Assembly: GCF_000196735.1 (NCBI RefSeq)
Contig: NC_014551.1
Span: 2,475,001 to 2,539,000, forward strand
Source of the DNA: Bacillus amyloliquefaciens DSM 7 = ATCC 23350
GTDB taxonomy: Bacteria > Bacillota > Bacilli > Bacillales > Bacillaceae
Reading direction: 5' to 3'
DNA length: 64,000 nucleotides
The first letter of the stretch is position 1, and every line of letters begins with the position of its first letter. Both the position numbers and the translations under genes were made by a program. Below, piece after piece: positions 50,559 through 58,936 of the stretch. Under the pieces are notes generated by a model. That model was given only the letters and a program-made list of their open reading frames with translations. It was not told the DNA's origin and searched no databases.

Positions 50559-51877
50559 AGTGTAGGCCTCCAATCTCGGATTCGGGCGTGTTTCCAGGAA
50601 ATATAAGCTCCAGTCTCCGTCCGCGGATCCAAACAATCTTGCAACACCAACCTTACCGGGACACCAAAATGATCCGCTATCTCCTTTTGAATCTGATCAA
50701 AAGACTGATTCCCGACCTCAGCAACCATCGCTACTTCTAATTCGTCAGTGCCATTGTTCGAAATCCTGATATCGACCTGATATCCCCAAACCCTATCGGC
50801 TGCCCTTAAAACAGCCGATTCGATTGAAGCAGGAAACATCTGGCAGCCACCGATTGTCATAACGTCGTCGACCCGACCAAATATCCGTATACAGCGGGAC
50901 GGATTTCCACACCCACAAACACTTGACGGGTATAGGCTTGCTAAATCCCCTGTACGAAATCGGATTAACGGCTTAGCACCAGGGACGAGCATGGTAAGGC
51001 ACAACTCACCTACATCACCATCAAGCCCATTTATCGGTATAGTCTCAACAATATAGTTCGTTTCAGAAAGATGTAGATTTCCTTCTGAACAACCTGTAGC
51101 TACTGCATGTGTCTCTTGCGACCCATACAGACCATGAGTACAATTTGCACCCCAAATCCGAGATATGTTTGAAAGCATCTCAGGAGTGCATAACTCTCCT
51201 AACACAAGGATCTGACTCACCGGAGTCTTGCAGGGATCGATTCCAAGGCTCTTATAGAACCGAGCAAGGGCAAGGGCAACAGCAGGTGAGCATATTAATG
51301 ACTTTACACCAAGACCCGTAATGAGATCAGCAGCTTTTTCAAGACCGACTCGAGGGCTCTCCGGCCATAACCGCACGAATGGAATACCTAGATTCCGACA
51401 TACTTCACCATACGTATCCCCGAAGGCATATAACTCTGATGGCCCCATGATTGCAGTGAGAGCATGCATCGTACCGAATGTTGATTGGTATACTTCCTTA
51501 ACAGCATTCTGAACGTATGCCCCGCTAGTCTCGACGTCAATTGAAGCTCGTGGGCACGGCGTTGATTTCCCCGTAGTCCCAGTCGTCTCATAATACGCAG
51601 CGATTTCATCCATCGGGACACAACAGACCTCCGTACCAGCAGAACGAAGGTCACTCTTGGTAGTGAAAGGTATTCCATCCAGAACCTTGAACTCACTTGT
51701 GAAACCCACTTGGGTACGCAGATGTTCACGGTAGAATGGTGATTGCACCTCAACGTACTCTAATATTTCTTGCCCGCGCAACTCAACCTTCTCGTGTAAC
51801 CCTTGTAGTTTAGTTTGTCCATTCAGATATGCCTCTACATATTCCGGCCATTCTAGATACAATTGTTTTTTGTTCAT
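50555..51877 (-). CDS. PaaK-like adenylate-forming enzyme
   Basis: 440 aa, phenylacetate-CoA ligase family. AMP-binding motifs are YYETTGTTGKSTPCPR, GLYGSQETHA, RFRTGDLASL and GRVDDVMTIGG. A CxCxxxxxC-like cluster (VCGCGNPSRC) sits before the last motif, as in many PaaK proteins. Such enzymes activate aryl acids as adenylates for CoA or carrier-protein loading. Here the partner is probably a carrier in the cluster and the substrate an anthranilate-type acid (inference). Its start overlaps the NRPS stop (ATGA). Confidence 0.85.
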   Translation of the reverse strand: MNKKQLYLEWPEYVEAYLNGQTKLQGLHEKVELRGQEILEYVEVQSPFYREHLRTQVGFTSEFKVLDGIPFTTKSDLRSAGTEVCCVPMDEIAAYYETTGTTGKSTPCPRASIDVETSGAYVQNAVKEVYQSTFGTMHALTAIMGPSELYAFGDTYGEVCRNLGIPFVRLWPESPRVGLEKAADLITGLGVKSLICSPAVALALARFYKSLGIDPCKTPVSQILVLGELCTPEMLSNISRIWGANCTHGLYGSQETHAVATGCSEGNLHLSETNYIVETIPINGLDGDVGELCLTMLVPGAKPLIRFRTGDLASLYPSSVCGCGNPSRCIRIFGRVDDVMTIGGCQMFPASIESAVLRAADRVWGYQVDIRISNNGTDELEVAMVAEVGNQSFDQIQKEIADHFGVPVRLVLQDCLDPRTETGAYISWKHARIRDWRPTL

Positions 51878-54800
51878 AGCTTCATCCTTTCCGCAAGCTC
51901 ATTGGCAAACTCACCAATCGTCTCAGTCAGCATGATGCTCTCAAGTGAAACTGTTATCGATAATTTGGACTCCAATTCGATTTTGAGATTCATAGCGGTC
52001 AGCGAGTCTCCACCTAATTGAATAAAATTGTCCTCTGGTAGTATTACTGGTTGGGCGAGTTGGACCGATATCACGCGTATGACCTCTCGTAGAATGGTTC
52101 TTCGATCCCCAGTATTTAACTCTTTTGTGTCGGTCTTTAATAATCTTTCACGCAATGCTCTTACATCCACCTTTCCGTTTTTTGATAGGGGTAGATTCGG
52201 TACTTTTTTAATAGTCTTTGGCACCATGTAGTTAGGTAAGCGATGTGTGAGCTCCTTGATTATTGCATCATCGAGATTGGATTCTCCGATATAAGCTAGC
52301 CCGATCTGCTTTGGCCTTCCATCTTGGCCAGGCAATGCAACGGCGCACGCTCTCGATACCCCGTCACAGGCTTCGGCCGCTCTCTCGATTTCACCAAGCT
52401 CGATCCTGATTCCTTTTATCTTGATCTGGTTGTCGACACGTCCGAGGATCTCTATCTCACCATTGGGAAGGTAACGGCCCAAGTCTCCTGTGCGGTACAT
52501 CTGGCGTCCGGTCCGAGGGTGATAAACGAATACGCACTGCGTGAGTTCAGGCTTTCCAAGGTACCCACGTGCCAATGATATATCACTTTCTACCAGCATT
52601 TCGCCAGGCACCCAGTCAGGGCGGTCAATCCAGTTCTCGCTAACAATGTGATATTTGGAATTCCGCATCGGTGAGCCATAAATGACCGAACGACAGATAC
52701 TACCTTCGTCTTCGTTGATTTCATGGATTACTGACCAGTTTGTAGTCTCAGTTGGGCCCCCACATGAGTACATCCGAGCAGACGGGAAAACAGACCTAGC
52801 TCGCGGTAGTAGGGACAGTGGGATCCAGTCACCAGCCATCACGATATTGGTTACAGACTCAATCGGGTGTACCGTAAGCGCTGTTTCAGCCACGGAGCAT
52901 ACTAGATCCATAACAGCGGGGACACATGCCCAAAATGTCACCCTACATTGGCGATGTAGTCTCAGCCAAGCTTCTGGAGTAGGGCCAGCTGCAGGTTCGG
53001 GTACCACAACGGAACCTCCATGCACTAAGGGGCCGAAAACATCGAAGACAGACATATCAAAGTGTAGTGCAGCTGTGGCGAGATGTCGGATAGACTTATC
53101 CAGACCGAAGCGTTCAACAACATCGAAAATATGGTTTACCACAGCGGCTTCCGGAATCTCAACGCCCTTCGGTTCGCCAGTTGAGCCTGATGTGAAAATT
53201 ACATACGGTGAATAGTCTTCTGAGACAGGTTCAATAACAAAGTCAGTATTTTGTTGCATCCAACTACCGGGGCCAGCAGTCACATGTTCGATCTTGTGGA
53301 CACCAACAGGCACCATAGTATCAGGTGATGCAATCACAATGCGTACTCCTGCCTGTGCGAGTATAGTACGCACCCGCTCTTGAGGTAGATCGATATCTAT
53401 AGGAACGTAGCCAATCCCAGCCAACAGACAACCATAAACCGCCTCATATTGTGCGACCCCCTTAGGTAGCATGATCCCCACAAACCGATCACTTGAGTTA
53501 CAAACCCGCTGGATCATCATTTTAACGTGCGTAGCTGCACGACCAATCTCATCCCAGGTGTATTCACCATGGATATCAATGACGGCTGGTTCGTTCGCAC
53601 TATCTCTGAGGCGCTCTAGTAGCAAATCACGTAAGTGAACTTCGGGAACAGGTTCCTCCGTTGCATTGACCTCGTTTCGTACAGCTATCTGCGACGCTGG
53701 TCGAAGATCTAGCCAAGTACGTTTCCAAACTTCGGAATCATCCGTAAGCTGTTGCAGCAGATTACTGAACGCACCAAACATCGCCTCAATCACGTCAGGT
53801 CGAATGACTCCAGTTAGGTAGTCCCATTTGAAATACAGTGTGCCCTCTGACTCTCGAACCTGGACATCAAGCGTCACCTGTGGAGTTTGTGAAACCCCGA
53901 ATACCTCCCGACCCAACAGGGAAACATCGTGTCGACCTGGATGTCCGAGAAGGCTTGTCAATACTACTGGCATCAGTGGTTCACGACCAGAGCGGCGGAT
54001 TCGAGCCAACTCACGCAATACCTCTACCCCAGTAAAAAGTCGATGGTCAAGTGCCTCCCAAATCGCATCCTGTAACCGTCGGCCACGAGCTTCAAACGTA
54101 TCTTCGACCTCAGTTTCGTAAGGGACAAGCAATGTATTCGTAAAATCCCCGACCACTAAATCAATGTCATCACTGACCGGCATCCGGTCTGAGACCGGAA
54201 AATTCAATGTAAACCAATCTTCTTCGCTCCAGCAACGTAACACTTCACACAAAACTAAAGCCACAACCCCAGAGGGCGATATCCTTCTCTCTTGGGCTTG
54301 AGCTTTGAGCCGAGCCCAAGACTCTTGTTCAAGCTTGCCTTCATGTCTTTCGAACCTTACAGGCGCTGTAGTCTCCCCTGGTTCGAGCTGCGGCAACTTT
54401 GGAGCAGCTGGCAACTCCTTGATTTTTTCTAACCAATACTCGCGGTGCGCAAGGTATTGTGCACTCTGCCTTAGCTTGTTCCGATACGCGACATAATCGT
54501 GGAATGTGGTCTGGAGCTGCGGCAGTTGTGACTTTTCATTAATATAAAAGTCAATCAAATCAGGAATGATTACTTGGAAGATCGACCATGCATCGGCGAT
54601 CAGCATGTCAATGCACAAATGAATCCTGCTTAAATGCGTGCTAATCCGGCTCACGACAAATCGGAATAGGGGCCACTGCGTTGTCCCGATTTCGTCGTTT
54701 GCCATACGTCGACGCAACTGGTTAATCTCGTTGCTAATCTCGACCGGTGAAAGCTCTCTTAGATCTATATACTCAACGGCCTGCCTTCCATCGACTGTAT

Positions 54801-57402
54801 TGATTCTTTGGCGACCAGCATCATCAATTGTCATCCTAAGCATTGGATGGCGGTCTACCAACAAGCCGACCGCGCGCACAAACCGATCATGATCTAAATT
54901 CTCCACTTCCCACTCAAAGTATCCTTGACACCCGACACCGCCGTAGTTGAAGTCAGAGCCGCGACCAATCCATAAAGCCTGTTGGCTTTCATTTAGCTCG
55001 AAGGGCTCTAATTGTTGATCAGTTGGCAGGTGCTCAAATGCTGGCAAATCGACATTGAGAGAAGCATTAGCCAAGCATATAAGGTTTGATAATACCGGGT
55101 TCTCAAGAAAAGGACTCATCTCAATGTGGATACCATACTTGCAAGATAATTCACCCATCATGCGCATAGCCCGCAAAGAGTCTCCACCAGAGTGAAAGAA
55201 ATTAGACTCAAGAGTTGCCTCATCACATCGAGTCCACTTCAACCAGCAGTCGTGCAAAGCTATCTCGGTTTTCGTAGTCGGGAAAAAGACTGTGTGCGTT
55301 GTATCTCGCTCGAACTGATAGTCGCGTAACGCGGTATAGTCTACCTTACCGTTGCGTCCTAGCGGCAACACTATCGTATTGATTTGGCTCGGTTGAGCAG
55401 CGGGAGGCAATTGTTCCCTAAGATACTTACGTACCGCACCCTTAACATTCTTAGCATTGGAAGACTGCTCAAGGAAAAGTACCAGTATTTCCCCAGCATC
55501 ATCGGTGAAGCAAACGGCAGCGGCTTTTGTCACACCTAGAACTTTAAGCGCAGTAATCTCTACTTCAGCTAAGTCAACCCGATGCCCACGAATTTTCACA
55601 AGTGCGTCAGATCTGCCAAAAATCTCGACGGTTCCATCCAAACCTATCCGTGCTCGGTCACCGGAAATGTATTGCAGCGGTGAAGTTTCGTCGAATGTGT
55701 TCGGACGGAAAGATCTTTTAGTCTCATTGCAATCTATGTAACCCGTCGAAAGCGTTTCACCAGTGATGATTAGTTCCCCGACGCAGCAAGCTGGTAACTC
55801 CTGGCCGGCACTATCAACCACGTACATGTTTGCACCAGGCACCGCCCGTCCTACTGTGGGCAACAATGTGCGACGAGGACCAGATAAATCCTCTACTGAG
55901 ACAACAGCCGCTTCCGCAGAGCCATAGACGTTGAAAACTCGGTAATTCAGATCAGCAGGCGGCCACTGCTTGCACCGCTCACCAGCAATTAACATAGTGT
56001 CCAAACCAGTTTGCCATCCATCAGCCCAAAGCGTTTCAGCGATTGATGTCATAACCAATGTGTGCGTAACATTGTTCTTGATGAACCAGTTTGTCAGCAT
56101 TCGTACATCTTGCAAGACATCAGATGAGGGGATGCAGACCGTTCCGCCTGAACATAGCACCGGTAGCGGATCTACTTCGATCATCCCGTATCCTGGGGAC
56201 GACAGCCATGAACCTCGAGTGTTTCCCCCTAGCTTGGCAGCGTCGATGATAGCGTCAATTGTAGAGGCCATCCCACGGTAGGATAGACAGGCTGCCTTGG
56301 GTCGCCCGGTAGTTCCGGAGGTTCCAGCGATGAAGCACACTTCATTTTTAGTTTCGACCCACTCGCCACCTCCCCACTTGACTAGCGGATTCAGAATTAG
56401 CCTATTGTCTAAGTCCAGCACGGGGTATGCACCTAGACAACGTGCCCTGTCTGTCAAGGTGCCTGCAGTAATTACGGCGTCAGGTTTGGATTCGTCTAGT
56501 AAAGCTCGTATCCGATCATCGGGATGCGTGGAGTCAATCAGCACGCAGGTACCGCCCATACGTTGGACAGCGATGATAGAGACTAAGTATCTCCAACCTC
56601 GTTCCATGAAGAGCGCGAGTCTGAAATGTGACTGATTTGTGGTTACTTGTTCGCTCACCTGCTGAACTATTGCCTCAGATGCATCCCAAAGTTCGGCATA
56701 GGTCAAGGTTTGGCCACTCGTGTTATCCACGATCGCTAGGTCCATTGGCTTCGTCTGCTTGTGTATGAAGATGCGTTCGACCAGCGACTTACGCTGACGC
56801 TGTTCATGTGTAGTGTGGGTAGGTAAGGCATCAAGCGCGGGAATTGCCTTTGGATCCAAGGCCCTGGCACACGCAAAGGCCGTGATTTTGCATAGATGCA
56901 TAAACATGGCCTTCTCAATTCGGTCTTCCCGCACTGACAGAACACACCGACCATCTTGAACTAATAACCATACCAGTGACTCCGCAATTGGGTAGCTCTG
57001 CCCATCAGTCACCTCAATGTCCATAGGAACTGACACATTATGTCTTGGTAGTTCTGCGGTCTGGCGCAGATCAAAGATGTAAGTGCGAGCGTCATCAGCA
57101 TCGAGCAGTTTGGTCGCATCGACCTCAAGGCAAGTTGCTGATCCATTGGCGTGTATCCCAACGGTTACCCGACCTTCGGGACTGACCAGCGAGCCCAGTA
57201 TCGAGGCGACCACAATAAGATCGTCAATCGATGCAGTAAGCCCATCAGGTAAAAAAATCTCCTCTTCCAATCGCTCAGCCATTGTTGACTGGCCGGATGC
57301 ATAGCGTTCGAATGCGTCCCATATCGACCGATTAATACTTGGAATCTCCTTCATCAATCCACTTTCCAATTGCTGTGTGTTCAGTTTGGAATTTTCCGAC
57401 AT
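51874..57402 (-). CDS. Non-ribosomal peptide synthetase, A-T-Cy-A-T
   Basis: 1842 aa. Residues 1-200 are unassigned. A1 (about 205-700) has AGTSGTTGRPK, YGSAEAA, SGDRAR and NGKVDY. T1 has GGDSLRA (Ser near 742). A heterocyclization domain (about 800-1230) shows DMLIADAWS, the DxxxxDxxS form that replaces HHxxxDG, plus LPAAPKLP and GDFT. A2 (about 1260-1750) has FTSGSTGEPKG, GGPTETTNW and YRTGDLG. T2 has LGGDSLTAM and ends the protein. In A1 the usual Asp235 position reads Gly, as in aryl/anthranilate-activating domains; A2 keeps Asp (FDMSVFDVF). No release domain is present. ATG at 57402 with AGGGAG. Confidence 0.93.
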   Translation of the reverse strand: MSENSKLNTQQLESGLMKEIPSINRSIWDAFERYASGQSTMAERLEEEIFLPDGLTASIDDLIVVASILGSLVSPEGRVTVGIHANGSATCLEVDATKLLDADDARTYIFDLRQTAELPRHNVSVPMDIEVTDGQSYPIAESLVWLLVQDGRCVLSVREDRIEKAMFMHLCKITAFACARALDPKAIPALDALPTHTTHEQRQRKSLVERIFIHKQTKPMDLAIVDNTSGQTLTYAELWDASEAIVQQVSEQVTTNQSHFRLALFMERGWRYLVSIIAVQRMGGTCVLIDSTHPDDRIRALLDESKPDAVITAGTLTDRARCLGAYPVLDLDNRLILNPLVKWGGGEWVETKNEVCFIAGTSGTTGRPKAACLSYRGMASTIDAIIDAAKLGGNTRGSWLSSPGYGMIEVDPLPVLCSGGTVCIPSSDVLQDVRMLTNWFIKNNVTHTLVMTSIAETLWADGWQTGLDTMLIAGERCKQWPPADLNYRVFNVYGSAEAAVVSVEDLSGPRRTLLPTVGRAVPGANMYVVDSAGQELPACCVGELIITGETLSTGYIDCNETKRSFRPNTFDETSPLQYISGDRARIGLDGTVEIFGRSDALVKIRGHRVDLAEVEITALKVLGVTKAAAVCFTDDAGEILVLFLEQSSNAKNVKGAVRKYLREQLPPAAQPSQINTIVLPLGRNGKVDYTALRDYQFERDTTHTVFFPTTKTEIALHDCWLKWTRCDEATLESNFFHSGGDSLRAMRMMGELSCKYGIHIEMSPFLENPVLSNLICLANASLNVDLPAFEHLPTDQQLEPFELNESQQALWIGRGSDFNYGGVGCQGYFEWEVENLDHDRFVRAVGLLVDRHPMLRMTIDDAGRQRINTVDGRQAVEYIDLRELSPVEISNEINQLRRRMANDEIGTTQWPLFRFVVSRISTHLSRIHLCIDMLIADAWSIFQVIIPDLIDFYINEKSQLPQLQTTFHDYVAYRNKLRQSAQYLAHREYWLEKIKELPAAPKLPQLEPGETTAPVRFERHEGKLEQESWARLKAQAQERRISPSGVVALVLCEVLRCWSEEDWFTLNFPVSDRMPVSDDIDLVVGDFTNTLLVPYETEVEDTFEARGRRLQDAIWEALDHRLFTGVEVLRELARIRRSGREPLMPVVLTSLLGHPGRHDVSLLGREVFGVSQTPQVTLDVQVRESEGTLYFKWDYLTGVIRPDVIEAMFGAFSNLLQQLTDDSEVWKRTWLDLRPASQIAVRNEVNATEEPVPEVHLRDLLLERLRDSANEPAVIDIHGEYTWDEIGRAATHVKMMIQRVCNSSDRFVGIMLPKGVAQYEAVYGCLLAGIGYVPIDIDLPQERVRTILAQAGVRIVIASPDTMVPVGVHKIEHVTAGPGSWMQQNTDFVIEPVSEDYSPYVIFTSGSTGEPKGVEIPEAAVVNHIFDVVERFGLDKSIRHLATAALHFDMSVFDVFGPLVHGGSVVVPEPAAGPTPEAWLRLHRQCRVTFWACVPAVMDLVCSVAETALTVHPIESVTNIVMAGDWIPLSLLPRARSVFPSARMYSCGGPTETTNWSVIHEINEDEGSICRSVIYGSPMRNSKYHIVSENWIDRPDWVPGEMLVESDISLARGYLGKPELTQCVFVYHPRTGRQMYRTGDLGRYLPNGEIEILGRVDNQIKIKGIRIELGEIERAAEACDGVSRACAVALPGQDGRPKQIGLAYIGESNLDDAIIKELTHRLPNYMVPKTIKKVPNLPLSKNGKVDVRALRERLLKTDTKELNTGDRRTILREVIRVISVQLAQPVILPEDNFIQLGGDSLTAMNLKIELESKLSITVSLESIMLTETIGEFANELAERMKL

Positions 57403-57478
57403 CCGAATGATCACTCCCTAATATAAATTGCAGCGTGTTTCGTTTAAAATTTTCCAACATCCGAATGATTACTCCCCA
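57367..57478. repeat. 54-bp imperfect tandem repeat over the NRPS translation start
   Basis: 57367-57420 and 57425-57478 match at roughly 80%. Each copy carries a ribosome site (GGGAG), ATCATTCGG, an ATG and the next 14 codons. The downstream copy is the true NRPS start. The upstream copy holds the stop codon of the preceding gene and a second ATG at 57460 in another frame. Confidence 0.88.
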
Positions 57479-58605
57479 GTTGTAGGCTCTTCCCCATTCG
57501 TTTCGTGGTCATAAATGGCTCCGATTTGGTTTGCCCAGGTCAAGACCGATTCTTGAAGATCTTTTCGTTCCTTACCTACAAAAGATGAGAGATCGAGCGA
57601 GATTAAGCGCTTGGAGCCACTTCTCATGATGCGCCAGGTAGTCACCGCCCGGCTACCGATTAACACGACAGGACGCCCATTTCCTGCAGCGTCGTACCCA
57701 CCAATCTGGTTAAGCCCTAGGCAGTCGCGCTGTCTCGAGCCGGGCGCGTACCCCATCAAAAGCGGATCCCAAGCAGGCAAAAACCGTACGCCTGTAGCTG
57801 AGTGCTGACCTGCGTGCAATACGAACTCTTCAAACTTATCCTTTTGATTGGCACTCAGCCAAATTCCTGATCCAATCTCGTATGCTCCGGCCCTTTCCAA
57901 GAGCAAGCGCGCTGTCTTCTTTGAAATGGCCATCCACCAAGCAAGGTCATCGACTGATACCGGCCCATAATTTTGAATATAACGGCGAGCGATGTCCAAC
58001 TGTAGGCGTTCACGGTCAATTGGTGTATCATCGCTTTGAAGCAGACCGTTAGGCGCGGCGGTATACAACCACCGATTGGACCAAGGATTCGACGAGGGAA
58101 TCCGAATTAATGCTCCATCATATGTCGCTACAGTGGTGCACGCGCGGGTCTGGGGGCCACTCAATCCCAAGGCATCCCCAATATCTTTTAGCCGGACAGG
58201 AGAGCCTGTAGTGAGCTCGGTAAGGCTTGGTAGTATTCGCCGATAGTCGGCCAATGTGAGCTTGACATCGCGTAACCGCCACTCGTGGTCGGCAAGAGAT
58301 AGACGGGTAACACCAAAAACCGTAGCCGCCAGAGACTGGGGAAGTAAGAATTTTGAACGTCGCATTCCTGGTATTCGCACCAAAGCTGGATCAGTTTCCA
58401 TGGAGAGAACTTCGGTTCGATCAATACTTCGATTGCGGGCTAGGACGGCTAGCCAGCTAGTAGGCCGAGTTGAATAAACTCCGATATATGCCTCCGCGAT
58501 TTCAGCCAGAGTTGAGTCTTCGAAACGCTCAAAATGTTCTGACACAATCCATTCGGCTAGGAGCTCGTTAGGCAGCTCATCCCAGTACGTTTTGCCGCTC
58601 ACCAT
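57469..58605 (-). CDS. Winged-helix protein of the AlkZ/YcaQ DNA-glycosylase superfamily
   Basis: 378 aa matching the HTH_42 winged-helix family: SWLAVLARNR, YGPVSVDDLAWW and the signature RFLPAWDPLLMGYAPGSR. AlkZ and YcaQ excise bases alkylated or cross-linked by natural toxins, and AlkZ protects the azinomycin producer. The catalytic QxQ-type motif of AlkZ is not obvious at the expected place, so this could be a binding-only or differently acting member. Position between the SHMT-like gene and the NRPS suggests self-resistance. ATG at 58605 after AAGGTGAG. Confidence 0.72.
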   Translation of the reverse strand: MVSGKTYWDELPNELLAEWIVSEHFERFEDSTLAEIAEAYIGVYSTRPTSWLAVLARNRSIDRTEVLSMETDPALVRIPGMRRSKFLLPQSLAATVFGVTRLSLADHEWRLRDVKLTLADYRRILPSLTELTTGSPVRLKDIGDALGLSGPQTRACTTVATYDGALIRIPSSNPWSNRWLYTAAPNGLLQSDDTPIDRERLQLDIARRYIQNYGPVSVDDLAWWMAISKKTARLLLERAGAYEIGSGIWLSANQKDKFEEFVLHAGQHSATGVRFLPAWDPLLMGYAPGSRQRDCLGLNQIGGYDAAGNGRPVVLIGSRAVTTWRIMRSGSKRLISLDLSSFVGKERKDLQESVLTWANQIGAIYDHETNGEEPTTGE

Positions 58606-58658
58606 TTTCTCACCTTGGTGTTGAGACAGAACCTGGCAGTTATTTTTGATACTTCCAT
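58599..58658 (-). CDS. Possible 19-aa leader peptide coupled to the glycosylase-like gene
   Basis: ATG at 58658 lies 7 nt after a perfect AGGAGG, the strongest ribosome site in this gap. It encodes MEVSKITARF... and its TGA overlaps the next start (ATGGTGA). It could bring ribosomes to the glycosylase-like start. It may be chance; no attenuation signature (repeated codons) is seen. Confidence 0.35.
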   Translation of the reverse strand: MEVSKITARFCLNTKVRKW

Positions 58659-58760
58659 GCATTAACCTCCTAACAATAGTTTTCACTGACTTTAACGCAA
58701 TCCTCGTTTTGAGTGGAATCAATCTGTAGGACTGCAACCTAGACAGTCCCGATTGGGAAA

Positions 58761-58800
58761 AGGGCGCTTAACATACCGCCCTATCAGCCCAAAACGGGCT
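58761..58800 (-). terminator. Tandem hairpins between the SHMT-like and glycosylase-like genes
   Basis: On the minus strand AGCCCGTTTTGGGCT is followed by AGGGCG...CGCCCTTTTCCC. The second stem has a short T run, so it may be a weak terminator or an mRNA stabiliser inside the operon. Confidence 0.45.
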
Positions 58801-58936
58801 AGTTCGCACCTACTTCCTTCAAAATCGGTCGAGCACCACGATTTGGGATCAGAACGATGAGCATGCATAAAAACTTGTTTATATTCAGTTCGTTTAATTA
58901 GCAGCTTACGTTCAAATTTCCTTACTCCTGAACGCA

